Positions 23,501 to 35,930 of a DNA stretch of 64,000 nucleotides are shown piece after piece; within the stretch, counting starts at the first letter, position 1, and each line of letters opens with the position of its first letter. The translations under genes were made by a program, and so were the position numbers. Location of the stretch: NCBI GenBank assembly GCA_033297075.1, contig MU858067.1, positions 186,001 through 250,000 on the forward strand, written 5' to 3'. This stretch comes from Rhypophila decipiens (Eukaryota > Ascomycota > Sordariomycetes > Sordariales > Naviculisporaceae). A model generated the notes under the pieces. It saw nothing but the letters and a program-made list of their open reading frames with translations. It did no database searches and was not told where the DNA came from.

Positions 23501-24604
23501 AGTCCGCCAATACTTCCTTCCGGACCCCGAGGGCAATATCATCGGATCGTTCGCCCTGTTCATTTCGAAGCCGGATATCAATGCTGCTCCAAACGGACCC
23601 AACGAGCTATTCCGCCAGCTCGAGCTCTCTGATATTGGGTTGAAGCGCAACGCTGCCGCTCTGCCTGGCAGTATGTCCATCTCTGACCCCTTCCTTTTGA
23701 TTGCTTACAAGCTAACACGTGTGTAGACAAGCTCGAGGGACTGTGTCGCCATTTCCAGCAGAATTTTGTAGGTGGTTATCATTAAAAGACACACACGCAG
23801 CCAGACAGATATTTGCTGACCATGAATTGATTCAGGGAGCAAAATACAAATTTGGCGTTTCAGTACAGTCAAAGGGATTCGACCAGGCTCCTGATGCCAT
23901 CCTCCAAGTACTCCAACGCTTGGTTTGGGCAGCGAAGAAGGCCGTGGAAGCTACCACTACACATCTTGCCGAGTACGATCTCGGCCCAGACGGTCCGCCG
24001 CCGACGAGCAATGCCTTTAATGAGCTTTTGGCCCTTGGCTATATGGAGGACGACCGTATCAATGTTTGTAACCCTGGAACGAAACTTTACCGATTTGTCT
24101 TGCAAGTAACTAAACCATTGTGCAGTATCATGACGATGGCGAGAGCGAGCTCGGTCCGACTGTTGCTGCCTTGTCGCTGGGTTCACCCTCGACCATGAGA
24201 TTCCGACCTAAGCTCAGGGCTTGGTCCGGTTCTAGCAACTCGTTGCCAAAGAAGGCGAATGGAAAAGCTTTTCTTGACGTGCTAGAGGTGCCGATGAAAC
24301 ATGGTGACATGATGGTCATGCATGGAGCTGCTATCCATCGATTCTACGAGGTATGAGTCATCTATCTCCTTGTTCATCATTGCTTACCTTCCACATTATC
24401 CGGCCACTTCTTGATCACAACAACAACTAACATGTCTGTTGGGAATAGCATGCTGTTGAGCCCATGGGACGCCGCCGGTTCGCACTGACATGCCGTTATA
24501 TCGACCCCGACAAGATGACGGACCAAGCCGATAGGGACGACGCAGCCATCAAGGGCGCTATCCCTGAGCATGCCAAGAAGTTTGTCTATTACGGTGAGCT
24601 TTGA
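20559..24604 (+). CDS. AlkB-like 2-oxoglutarate/Fe(II) oxygenase with Cys-rich modules and repeat-rich N terminus
   Basis: Seven-exon model join(20559..22288, 22349..22479, 22528..23670, 23727..23767, 23836..24063, 24126..24350, 24449..24604), 1217 residues. Exon 1 encodes about 576 Ser/Pro/Glu-rich, probably disordered residues with two repeat families and a basic patch near 150-180. Two Cys-rich putative zinc modules follow, starting CKKCG (about 701) and CPQCGNC (about 784). The C terminus has the AlkB signature: iron ligands in YHDDGE (H1093, D1095), the distal histidine in FYEHAVEP (H1167), and R-X5-R (R1176/R1182) for 2-oxoglutarate in RRFALTCR. AlkB enzymes oxidatively demethylate DNA, RNA or proteins; the substrate here is unknown. 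The 48-nt second intron is frame-neutral. Splicing out 24064-24125, despite its weak GTTTGT donor, is needed to form RINYHDDGE. The last codons are less certain, since a GTGAGC near the stop could be another donor. Confidence 0.82.
20589..20843 (+). repeat. In-frame tandem repeat, 34 residues, about 2.5 copies
   Basis: The units begin LSPPPSWFND, LSPPPSWFND and LSQPPSRFRD at residues 11, 45 and 79 of the oxygenase, an exact 34-residue period (102 nt). The first two copies continue into ECPLSE and FAPSS; the third is cut short after DECP. The WF and CP positions recur between acidic residues, like an array of short linear motifs. Confidence 0.9.
21150..22080 (+). repeat. Degenerate in-frame repeats (QGEDSVSTEP / EANEHGTP type)
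   Basis: About ten diverged units of roughly 25-40 residues lie in exon 1 of the oxygenase (about residues 197-507). Each contains versions of VSNI-QGEDSVSTE followed by A-EHGTPL or EPGTPL. Spacing varies, which suggests an old expansion that has since decayed. Confidence 0.8.
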
Positions 24605-25494
24605 GGACCACCAGCTCGAGGGGAATATGCAGCAGGGTGGGTACCCGGGCATCCAGTCCAGTCAACATGGCCAGCGCCGACAAGACATCCAGGACCAAGA
24701 TCTAACGAGTTATTTATATGACCCATGCGATCTGGATCAAGATCTTGCGAGTTCCCGCAGTTATAGGTCACCATCCTTCATCTTCTGACATCAGTCTCCT
24801 ATCATTTCCTTTTTCCTATTTTCTTCACCTTTTTTTTAATTCTATGGTTCTCATATTCGCCATCTGATTTCACGTGGGAAAAGGGGTGGCATGGAGTTTT
24901 GGAGTCAACGGATTCCGTTTTGCTCTTTCTTTCTTTCTTTCTTTCCTTATTTCCTTCTCTTTGAGATTTTGGAGGTCTTCTCCATTGGCAGACTTCTCTA
25001 CCTTGGCCGAATATCGACCTATTTGCTTTAGTTGCTTTTTATCAAGCCCAATGGCATTATTTTAAACCTTTTTTTCTTTTTACCCGAACTTGATAACTTG
25101 TTCTATCCGCACCGTTGTTTCAATCAAAAAGGAGGGGACCATGTACAGTATGCCGTCTGATTTGTATCTGTTGGTTTATGTATTTTATACACCCGGATTA
25201 GTTCAGATCAGAGGTTGCTAAAATATTACGATGTATTATCAGCAATGTATTATCTAGTTGTTACAAGTCATGTAGGTAGTCTTACAGCCCATTCTAGGTA
25301 AGGTAGCTATCTATAAGCGTGGCGTAGGATAGGAATCGGAATACCTTTCCTCGCTCCCAAGTAGTCCCATCCAGTATTTTCCAGAATCCAGTGATGCACG
25401 CATCTAGTCTCTCCCCTGGAATGAATACCCAATACATCCATACGGGGGGAAAACAGAACGGAACCCATCCATGATTTCGCAGATTCAGAAAGAA
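24605..25494. other. Convergent 3' intergenic region with a pyrimidine tract
   Basis: Lies between the stop codons of the oxygenase gene (+) and ATP12 (-). It is AT-rich, as expected for untranslated 3' ends, and holds a (CTTT)n tract at about 24924-24947. No gene is supported. Confidence 0.6.
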
Positions 25495-26959
25495 TCAGTT
25501 GGGATTAGAACTCCTCGTCCCAGAGACCAACAAAACCACACCGCCCAACTGCCGTCTAACATCCACCTTTTCAACATCATGCGTATCCTCCACCTCCCCC
25601 CACCGCTCAATCTGCCAATCAACCTCGATACTCGCCGCCCTCGCAGCCTCCTCGATCCCAAACAATTCTCTCCCCTCCCCCTTTTCAATAGCAGCCTTCG
25701 CGCCTACCTTGCTGCTGAATGTCTCCCCCCACTCAGCGATCAACCTAGCACCAATCAAGAGACTCTTGGCTGCCAAGGTAGCACGCTCCAAGCCCGCGAC
25801 TTCCCACGCGTCCAGGTCGCGCTCGATCCACGTCTGCACGGTAGCGCGCGTCGCGGGGTCCTGGGACTTGGGCATGATGAAGTTGTCGTCCAGGACTGGG
25901 ATTATCTTGGAAACGCCGGGCCAGACGTGCGCCATTAAAAAGGGGACTACCTGGTTGTAGACGGCTTCCTGACGATCGCGGAGGGATTTTCCCTCGTTGT
26001 CTAGGGCGCTGGATGGTGCGGCGGGATTGGACGGGTCGACGGGGGGGGACCAGCAGAGGAGCGAGTCTGTGTCTAGGTAGCGGAGGAGCATGTTGGCTAG
26101 TCCCTCGCGTAGCGGGGAGATAGCTTCTGGGTTGTTTGGGTTTTGGTGGGCGGTTTTGGCGTCGTCCGCTGCAATGTCGATTGCGCGGGAGACGAGGGAT
26201 GTCAGGGGGAGGAGGTGGTTTTTTGTTGCCTCGCGGGACGAGGTGAGCTGGTCCCATTCTAGCGCTAGGGCGTTGGCCAGATGCGGTTTGGAGAGCGGGA
26301 TACGGATGATTTGCTTGTCGTCTGGTCTTCGGAGGGGTCGGCTGTCGAGGAGGACTTCGTACATGCCTGGTTTGGGAGGAACAACGATGTTAGTGATAGC
26401 CTAAAGGGGAGCTGGGATTGTCCTGGCCCTGTTTGAAAAGTGTGTCCAGTCCCAGAGAGAAATATGTAGAGATTCTAAACCAACCATTCGTCTCTCTCAC
26501 GCTCGTGGTCTTCCAGAACCTAGTGATCTCCCCGCTGCTGGCGGCCATGGCAGCCTTGTCCTTTGCATCCCTCATCATCTTCAGCGCCTTGGCCACCTTT
26601 GCCCTCCTCTTCTGCATGGCCGCGTGGAGCGTGCTCTCGTTCTCATTTTTGCCTTGATTCTTGGCCCCCCCTACGGAGGGAGCATACTCGGGTGCTGGGA
26701 CGGGCGCATCTGGCGGCGGGCCAGTTCCTATCAATGGCTCGACGACTCTCCCATGGAGGGACCGCGTTGCGGAGTAGGAGCGGCATTGTGTTTGTTTTTG
26801 TGTTCTCGGCGCAATCGCGGTCGCGGTATACGACCGAGAAGAAGAAACTGAGGATAATGTCCGCAGACTATTCGGTAACGGTTGCGAACGGAGCGATGCA
26901 GTTGAGATATAACGGGCAGTGGCCGACGCCAGCTGTAGTCCTCGGGCGGAAGACGTCAT
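25495..26959 (-). CDS. atp12: Mitochondrial F1-ATPase assembly chaperone ATP12
   Basis: Model complement(25495..26366, 26485..26959), 448 residues, one 118-nt intron. Atp12 is a matrix chaperone that holds the F1 alpha subunit until it assembles with beta. The first exon encodes an Arg/Ser/Thr-rich presequence without acidic residues in its first 60 positions (typical matrix targeting), a linker, and the start of the ATP12 domain (EITRFWKTTSVRETN). The second exon continues MYEVLLDSRPLRRPDDKQI. It also holds the family's conserved stretches LALEWDQL, DTDSLLCW and MPKSQDP. The donor GTTGGT is weaker than usual, but the junction restores the family sequence. Length exceeds yeast Atp12 (about 325) because of the long N terminus and small insertions. 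The ATG at 26959 is the first in frame. Confidence 0.92.
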
Positions 26960-27828
26960 TTTCGTTTAATATGTTGACGTTGCTGTGACTGCAGCACCTG
27001 GAGGTACGGTCGGCCGTTGTGATTTCGCAATCTAGCGCTGGTAACTAGGATCTGTTGAAGCTGGATGGGCGTGGGATACTGGGATTGCTGCTGAGGGCGG
27101 ATGTTCAGAAACATTTGCGCCAAGATTATATATGGTGAAGAAATGCGACCCCATCAACATTTGGGTCTGTGGAGTCGACAGGGGTAGCAGTCCCAAACTA
27201 ACGCGCTAACTTGAATAGCCACGCGCAGTCCCGTGAAACCTAAACTTGGGGCCATGACATCACCTGCCGTGTTCCCATCACCGCGCTATCATCCCATCAT
27301 TTAGTACAACGCGTATCCATCCGATTATTTTCGGTCCATATTTGCCCTGGCTGCGAGGACCATACAGGATAACCGAAATTGCCATCTGAAAGTTTAGGTA
27401 TAAAAGTCTTTCGCTGACAGAAACCTGAACTTTGACACATGTATACACGTCAGGCTTAACAAGTCAAAGAGTTTGCTTAATGCCTCCCAAATTTTGCAAG
27501 AAAGTATTTGCTTTTGTGGCTAGTAATTACAACACGGACGGATCCATCCCTTTAGACCGCTGTTCTTTCTACCCCAGCCATCCATTACCCGACCACCCAC
27601 ATTGCCAACTAGCCCAGCCAGCCAGCCAGAATCTTTGTAATAAAAAGGACTTGTTGAAAAATTTAGATAGCGTAATAATCAGCCCCTTGAATCCAAGGGC
27701 TGATAGTAAAAGAAGAAGGTTGGTTGGTTTCTTCATAAAAGGCGAGAATTAGATAAATGTTCAGCTCTGTGCAAGAGCCGGAAATGATAAAACTGTGGCG
27801 GGAAATACAGCTACAGCTTGGGTTTGGT
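26960..27828. other. Intergenic region upstream of atp12, downstream of efr3
   Basis: 0.87 kb containing the promoter of atp12 (minus strand) and the 3' end of efr3. AT-rich near 27640-27780. No coding or RNA feature seen. Confidence 0.5.
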
Positions 27829-30800
27829 TTAATAAGGTGGCTTCGTCACTGCGCTCAAGTGTCTCTCCCCGCCATGAGTATCGATGCCCTTGAGGAGAGA
27901 ATCGAGGTCCATGGCTGGGAGTGAGCTATCGTCCATGCTCGCCCAGGAAGTGGAGACTGCACGGTTCTCGCCCCGGCTCTTGATGCTCCGCCTCGCGGTT
28001 GCCGGTCTCGGAAGCGTTGCCGCGTGATCCTGAGCGGCTACTCCTTTGGAAATGAGACCCTCGAGCCCGCTAGGAATAGGCGGAACAGGCGGTACACCGT
28101 CAGGAAGCCTGTCTTCCTCCGTCAGCTCCGCGCTCTCTCTCGGAGGGTGGGAGCTTAGGGGGCCCCCAGGAAGACTTTGCTTCCGCTCCCGAGACACGGA
28201 TCGCGGAGGCGATTCCACCTTCTCGGATATGGTCTCCCCAGCAGCCGCGGGGTTGAATGAAAGCTCGCTCGGGGTTACATCATAACTGACGAGACTGTCA
28301 CTGCTGCTGCTGTCGTATGCCTCATATCCGACACCGTGCATCGTTGGTGGAGGCTGCAGGTGGCCGGACAAGACCATTTTGAGTTGTTCTACCGAAGTCA
28401 CTTGATCTTTGACCGTTTCTCTGGGAGACGGTGAGACGCCACTGCGAACACTCGACTTTCGAAGCTTGGCGGCATGTGCTTCTGTGCCACCCACTGCAGG
28501 TGAGGACGAAGGGCGCAGATTGACCCTGCTGCCATGTGGAGAGCTGGCACCGAGTGTCGCGTAACCGTTCGTATGGAGGCGGTTCCGATTGGTGCCAGTA
28601 GTACCCGAACGGGAGCCGTTGAGCGAGGCCGACTTGCTTCCGGCCTGGACCGCAGCAAGAACACCTTCATGGGTCCACTCCATGAGCATCTGCTCACGGA
28701 ACAGTGTGGGGATCTCCTCTTCTGTCTCGACCGTCGGAATATGGCTCAGTGACGAGCCGAGAATAGGATGGGTAAAGTTACGGCCGGGACTAGCGGCCGG
28801 ACTAGACGGCGGTGATCTCGACTGCTGCTGATAATTTGTGCAGATAACCTCTACCAGGGCGAGGCGATCGTCGAATGGTAGGAGGGCCTCTGATTCGATT
28901 TCTTTGAGAGGGAGTCTCGGTTGCGGTCGCGCCATACCCGGAGTCCCAACTAGCTCAACAAGAGGCGGCGGGATGCTCACACCCTCGACCCAAAAATGCT
29001 TGCTACGCCGGCGGACAATCTCGTTATGAATGGCCCTGCCCACAGCTGCAGTCTCAAAATCAAACCGCTCCGTCAGGATCCAGAAGTAACCATGTACCAG
29101 ACTACCGATTCGGACCTTGGCGATTGGTGTCTCAGCATCTTGTATATCCTCCTGTAGCCTAAAAATCATTGGCAGACCATGCCGGACAGCATTGACACCA
29201 AGCTGGTTCACGAGCTTGGCTAACAGCACGTGAAGAAGCAGAATGTCGGTCTCATAGTCCACATACTGGACGGCATTGTCGTAAATTGCAAGATGAAGAA
29301 GTTGTAGAAAGTGTGATCGGGGGACCTTTACGGGCTTCTCTCCCCTAGGGGTACCCGTCGAAACAGCTCTCCGGGCAAGTGACCCTCCTGCAGCTTCTCG
29401 GTTCTTAAGAGTCGCTCGGGCTGTTTCATCTCGTGCTCTCGAGTCTGCCCGTGTCGTCTCACGGTCCAGCCAGGTCACGACTGCGTCCGCGTAAGCTTTC
29501 CGAACAAGGCCGTCTGGATCCCTCAGAAGCCATTGTGTCCCGTCCCAAACCTGGACGGGAACTCGGTTTCTGGATAGAGCCATATTTCCCGTCATCTTTG
29601 ACCGAGGGTTGGCAACCAGCAGGATTGCCTTGATGGCTCTGAGCGCTGATATCTTGGCAACGGTTAGGGAAAACAGAGAATCCAGGTGAGGTTCATCACC
29701 GGCCACGGATGCTGCCCCATTATCTGCCTTCTCCCCTTGTGGCGTCGAGCTAGCCGTACTGTTCGACCGGGATGGCTTCAACTTTTGCAGTATCGTGGAT
29801 ATCATATCGGTGATTTGATCCGCGTAGTAGACATGAGTCGCAAGATCGCCAAGGCACTCCTGCAGCCGGAGCAACAAATCCTTGCGCTGCGCTGCCACTT
29901 TGTCCACCTTCTCGGCAAACTTGACCGTCGTGGGAGACCTTGGATCAGGTTGGCCGGGTAGAGGGTGCTCGCTTCTCATGCTATTCGGGTCACCTGGCAT
30001 CTGGACAAGCTTCTTGATATGGGATATCAACTGCAGCAGAATGTCCATGACGCTAAGACCGATCAGGTTGATTTCGGAGCGCAGCAGGGCACTTATCATG
30101 GCCATCAAGACAATGTGATGGCGCAAACTGTCTTCTGTCAAGGGGCTCTGGGCCAGGATGTCCATCGCAGTGGTAAGGATGATGTATCGATCGGCGACCG
30201 GGGACCATCGTGCCAGAAGCAATATCATCTTGACGGCCCAACCCGTGTCTTTCCCGCTTGCACTGGTCCTGACAACCTCCTCATCCTGATTGACGCGCTC
30301 TTGGACAAATTTCAGAAACGCAGCGGTGGCCGCGTGGACTTGTAGGCGGTTTGGGACGACAAAGATTTGTTTCAGACATTGCATGGCCAATACTCCAATA
30401 TCCTCCTCGGCAATCTTGTCTACATCGACGGCCGTGCCAGAAAGCGCAATCGGGTTGGGGACATGTTCGCCCGCCGTGTCGGCGGTCCGGACAGTGTTAA
30501 TGCTGGTTCTCCTCCTCACAAGGGCGCCGTCCACCTTCTCCTCGAGTTCCGCTCGATGCAGTAAAACGTCCAGGAAATCCTCGTTGTCGGTCCAGAGATT
30601 CTCCAAGATCATGGGCACTGCAACGTCATACTGACGGCCTGTAACAGAGGACAGAGCGTCCGACGCGGCAACACACCTGATAGCCTCCAAACCCGAATGC
30701 CGCCACCGGAGAGCGACGGGCTTGCTTGGCTGTCGTTTGCTGGGGAAGTCGCGCGTCGAGGCCAGGGAAGCGTATTGCTTGACAACAGAGACGTACTGGC

Positions 30801-31300
30801 GGAGGTAGTTCTGGTCGGCTTGGAGCGAGGTAGGGTCGTGGTTCTCACAAAGCGCCGCAAAAGTCGGCACAGATGATTCTACCATGGTGATGTCGTTGGA
30901 CTTGAGAATCTGGTCGAGGATGTTGAGGACGCATTGCGCAAAGAGCGGGAGATCCTTGGGCGTCTTTTCGATGAGCGCAGTGAGAATCTGGAGCGTGACT
31001 TGGACATTTCTTTGGTGTAGCTAGCGGTTAGCTTGGGCAAAGCCAACTCTGGGGTGATGCAAAATGCGAGGCTTTATAAGCTTACCCAATCCTCTGACGA
31101 TAGACGTCACTGGCCGTCTTCTTCTCGAGAAACTCGGCAACCTTTGAGATCTTGCTCCTCCGCGACTGCGCATAGAACAGCAGATAGCTCAGCTCGCTGG
31201 AATTTGGTTTGACGTCAACGGCGCCCTTGGTCGTCCGCGGATAGCATTTTAGGACGAGGACCTGGTGCTTCGGCCGGCATCTTTGCGAGATGGCGTTCAT
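27829..31300 (-). CDS. efr3: EFR3-like plasma-membrane scaffold for PI4-kinase Stt4
   Basis: Model complement(27829..31009, 31086..31300), 1131 residues, one 76-nt intron. Efr3 anchors the Stt4-Ypp1 phosphatidylinositol 4-kinase complex at the inner face of the plasma membrane and so sets PI4P levels. The start MNAISQRCRPKHQVLVLKCY is the diagnostic Efr3 N terminus, with basic residues and Cys8/Cys19 suited to membrane binding. The intron junction restores RQRIGNVQVTLQILTALIEK. The first 700 residues are helical and HEAT/ARM-like. The last 350 are Ser/Pro-rich and likely disordered, with many possible phosphosites. A nearby upstream TTG in frame is ignored in favour of the ATG at 31300. It is divergent from the BBE-like oxidase gene across a 2.5 kb gap. 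Confidence 0.94.
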
Positions 31301-33791
31301 GGTGGGCAATACAGCAGAGCTGTCGCGCGCGGTGCCAAAAGACGGAGCGGATCGACGGGCGGGATTTTGTGATCACAGCTCGAAGGAAAGGCGGCGTCTG
31401 TCCTCAGACTGAAATGTGTGATGGTTGTGTTTCGACATCAAGGTCGCGGTGTGCAGAGGGTGAAATTGAAATTATTGCTCGGTGCCAATGCAAATGAATG
31501 GGCTGGGGGGAGGTGTGGCCTAGAATCGTGGACCAGGAGGTTTGGGTGGCTTGATGACGGGGGTCGAGGGTGTGAAGAAGATTCCACGTAACTTCTTCCC
31601 GGGTTGTAGCTGGTACGCAGCTGTCGCCGTAAGATTGGACCTGGTGCCTAATCAAGCCACGAGGCCGTGTACCCACCACAGGAAATTCGCCCAAGTGGTA
31701 CCGCTCAATCAAGGTTGCCCAGGTGGAGTGGGTACCGACGAACTTGTAAGTAACCCCTGACAAAAGAAGGCTGAAAAGTTTGTTCGAGAAACGGAAAATT
31801 ACCAATCGTGCAAGAGATTATTATACCTGGAGATGCCGTCAATGCTGGTTTCTCTTTGGCAAATGATCGGATCAAAAGCTGTTTGGGATGAAATCGGTAA
31901 CAAATTTGCTGCGCTTGTCCCTGGCAATATAACATCATTTGTAGCACGATAAAAGCTGATGATGTGGTTTTTGTTGGGCGGACAATACCGGTTGCAGCCA
32001 AGGTTATGTTTCATGGAATGAGGCAGGCTGGTCGGTTGGGTGACGCCGCAGAGCAGAGAAAATTCCTGTGTCTGTTGGTAACCGGCTTTGGTAAGAATAG
32101 CATCTCTTGGAATGGCTTGAAAAAGTCAAACACTTTGAGAACCAAGTGCTTACAAAAGGATGAGCTGCAAACGCCGCTCATGGTGAGAAAAAGAACCGAG
32201 GCAGCCGATAGGTACTGTACAGTATTGCCATAGGCCCCGTCCTTATCTTGTGTAAGTACCGGTAAACCGAAGAGCCAGCTTCACAACGGCTTGATACAAC
32301 GGCATTGTTCTATCGCTTTTTTATCCCAACTTTGGCTCAATAACTGGAGGGCATACCATTACACGCATATACAGCACCTCTCTAATACTCTACGAGACTA
32401 TTTCACGAGACCTTGACGTATCCGGCGTGTTTGTCTTGTGGTCAAGAATCACCCCACCTCCCGCCACAGATGCTGCCAAACTTGCCGTCAACTCTGATCA
32501 GATGCACCCCGCAGCACGACGAGGGCGAGGTCACGATTCACCGGTGCCAGAAGCACCTCGTCGGCTCTACTACAGCGGGATCTCGACATGGAAATAATCG
32601 AATCGTCTTGTCACAGTTGCAGCTGTCTCTTGGCCATACATTAGTCTCGCAGCTGACAATTCTCGGATTTGTATGTACACTTGCGTCCCCTATATCATCT
32701 TGGACCCCGAGAAATCGGATATCAAAGCTAATGCACACAGTCGGGTATCAACAGTTCCTGGGACATGTGTTGTACTACCGGTACATTAGTCTACCGGTTA
32801 CATACTATTTAGATCTCCGTTTCAATTCCCCTCCAGACAGTTCCACCGGGGATATTGATCATCTCCGTCGGCATATCTCGGCGGCTTCAGGCCAAGTCCG
32901 GAAACCCGTTGTGTCTTGATCTCTCATCACTACATCAGGTCCCTTTCTTTCCAAAGGACCAACTTTTGAACTTAGGGCTGATCAAAGGACCTCCAGCTTT
33001 GGATAGCAGAACTGCTCTCACAGCTCACTCAAAGCGGTCTTGGCTTGGCCGCATCTTGGACTGCACAACATGGCACTGCTTGTATTACGGTCTTGGCCCA
33101 TAACGATGCAGGACAGCAAGTTACCGCATCAAGGCCTGTCTTTGTGGCACATATCAATCTTTGGGACACTGTAAACGCTGTAGATTACAGACGTCCAGGG
33201 ACGACCTCATAGGAGGCGTCGTCTAACCGCCACAAGGATGGGCAGGTTACCTTCATGAGGAATACAACATGACCGCACCCGCATTTCTACCCATCTTATC
33301 CTTATATCGAACCTGATATGATCGACCCTCTCTTAGGTACTCTGTTCGGCAGCTTGTATGGGTCCCAAAGTCGGGATACTACACTCCTTCGGATACTCTA
33401 TGGTCCCTATCATATTTATACGGATAGAGCCTATTCAACCTCGGCTTGGCTTCCGTTATTCCCAAATCCGGACCTTCAATGGGTCAATTCCAGCAACATG
33501 GGGTGACCTCGAAGCCATCTTTAAACAAACGACCTGTCAGGTCGGTAGTTGGGGCCGGAGAAAGCCATGCATGTAGGGGTGCACGTCGTGATGGGGGTTC
33601 CATTTTACGACTTGTCGTTCTAGATCTCGCACCACCATGCTAGCTATATTGGTCCATCTTGCTCGCCTCAAGTTTTTTTTCCAGAGCTCAGGATGGCCAT
33701 GTAGTTATGCGACAAGTCCTGTCCTGAAAATCCTCAAATACAGACCAAGCCAGCACATGCGGCATCTTGTTAAGCCCAAGAACCGCCCACC
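31301..33791. promoter_or_regulatory. Divergent 2.5 kb intergenic region, efr3 (-) and BBE-like oxidase (+)
   Basis: Holds both upstream regions. A 168-codon plus-strand frame (32413-32919) has no recognisable domain, and other frames overlap it equally well. It is taken as chance. No RNA gene or clear repeat was seen. Confidence 0.4.
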
Positions 33792-35930
33792 ATGTCTACT
33801 ATACGACACAACCTACTCCTAGGCTTGCTACTTCTTCTAGCTCCTCTCTCAACGATAGCCAAGCCAGCAGCACCGCAGTGCAAGACCGTCCCTGGATCGC
33901 CCGACTGGCCCTCACAAGAGACCTGGGCACGTCTCAATGAGTCGACCGGCGGACAGCTGCTCCAGCCGACTCCCCCCGGGGCAGTCTGCCATCCGGGACA
34001 AGCGTCCTACAACGCAGACGAGTGCCGCCGGGTCCAGACCGGCTGGTCGACCTACGAGTTCCACGGCGAGGACCCCGTCTCGGCAGACTGGAATCAGTGG
34101 AACAACGACTCGTGCCTTCCTGTGCCTGATTTTCCATGCAGCTCGAGGGGATACCCTGTCTTTGTGATTAACGCTACTACCCCTGAGCATGTCAAGCTTG
34201 GTGTTGACTTTGGTATGTATAGCTTTATCCTCAACCCTTGTTTGACGTATTCTTGAGTAAGAGCTAATGTCATCTCTCCATGCAGCGAGGGAACACAACA
34301 TCCGGCTGATAGTCAAGAGCAGCGGACATGACTTCCTTGGACGATCGACAGCAGCGAATTCTCTCTCAATCTGGCTTCACCACATGCAATGGATCAAGCC
34401 GGTCGATACTTTCCGCCCCAAGAACTGCGACGTTACGATTGACCATGCCGTCACCGTTGGCGGAGGAACCCAAATGTTTTCAATCTACCAAGCGACAGAC
34501 AAGCTCAACAGGACGGTAGTAGGCGGCGGCGCAAAAACCGTCTCTGTCGGCGGGTTCCTCACCGGCGGTGGCCACGGCCTCCTAGCTCCCCGGTACGGCC
34601 TCGGAGCCGACAACGTCCTCGAGATGCAAGTCGTCACTCCAAACGGCGAAATCGTAACCGCAAACGAGTGCCAGAATACCGATCTCTTTTGGGCAATGCG
34701 CGGCGTAAGCTTCCTTCCTCCCCCATCCATTCCACCCCCAATACCAACCGAACCTGCTAACTGTTGTTCAAAAACGTCAGGGCGGCGGCTCAACCTTTGG
34801 CGTCCTCACCTCCGTCACCATAAAGACCTATCCCACCCCCTCAATAACCCACGTCGAATTCAGCGTCCTAACCCTCGACACGGAGAACCCGGCCCTCTTC
34901 GCAATGATAGCCTACTTCCTCTCCCAATTCCCCTCCCTCGCCGATGCCGGACTATCCGGCTACGCATTCTTCTTCCAAGCCATCCCTAACGGTGGGCAAT
35001 CCAACCTAGGGGGCATAACAATGACCGCCATCCTCCAAGACACCAACACCACTTTCGCCGAACAACTATTTGCCCCCATATTCAGCCACATCGACACCAC
35101 CTGGCCTGGAATCTTTTACCCAGCATTCAAAACAACCCCCTACCCGACATTTCTAGAGTGGTACAAGGTCAACTATGACAATTCCGCGGCGGGGACGAAT
35201 TCACTGACCGGATCGAGGCTGTTGGGCGAGCCATCGCTCACGGGGAACTTGACGCTCACGGCCGAGGTTTTTAAAGCGTTTGCCAATGTCGAGGCTCCGG
35301 TGGGCGGTATGGGCACCGCGTATCTTGTTTCTGGGAAGGGCGTGCACAATGCTGTTCCGAGGGGAGGGGGTAATTCTGTCTTGCCGGCTTGGAGGAAGGC
35401 GTATGTTCATGCTAGTGAGTTGTTTCCCTGCCACTTTTTCCCTTTGCCCGTTCAACTTGGTGCCAGTATAACAAAGGAAAAAAAAAAAAAAGTCAGTCTA
35501 ACCTGTGTGTGTTCGATTAAGCCCTCGTAACCGCCTCAGCCTTTGGAGTAGGATTTTCCCCTCTAAACCGCACCTCCCGCGCAGACGCAATGAAGCGCAT
35601 CAACCTCGCCCTGGACCCAATGCGCAAGTTGGCCCCCGACTCGGGCGCCTACGCAAACGAGGCGACGCCAGAGGAACCAGATTGGCAGAATCAATTCTGG
35701 GGGTCCAATTATCAGAGGCTGTAAGTCGTCGTCATCCCAACAACAAACTTGGACCCCCGTAGCAACCGGCAAGTTATTCTTTAAGAGTGAACTGACTAAC
35801 TGATCAAAACAGCGCCCAAATAAAACGCCGCGTAGATCCAACCGACGTATTCTGGTGCCACCCCTGCGTAGGAAACGAAGGCTGGCAGGAAGTCGAGGAT
35901 AGCAATGGGGGTTCTCTGTGTCGTGTATAA
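33792..35930 (+). CDS. Secreted FAD-linked oxidoreductase, BBE-like (VAO/PCMH superfamily)
   Basis: Five-exon model join(33792..34212, 34286..34704, 34781..35414, 35522..35720, 35813..35930), 596 residues. A signal peptide (hydrophobic core LLLGLLLLLAPLSTIA, cleavage near residue 23) indicates secretion. The FAD-binding PCMH domain shows SSGHDFLGRS, whose His155 is the expected 8-alpha-histidyl FAD attachment site, then GGGAKTVSVGGFLTGGGHG and WAMRGGGGSTFGV. The C-terminal BBE segment is VDPTDVFWCHPCVGNEGW. Where bicovalent family members have Cys in a GTCPTVG-like motif, this protein has GGFLTGG, so FAD is probably attached only through His. Such enzymes oxidise alcohols, sugars or natural products with O2 to give H2O2. 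Substrate unknown. Intron 3 contains a 14-nt A run. No secondary-metabolite core gene adjoins it. Confidence 0.9.

Noticed and set aside
32413..32919. 168-codon plus-strand frame between efr3 and the BBE-like gene
   Set aside because: Its starting codon is a TTG, composition looks random, and it lies in a divergent promoter region.
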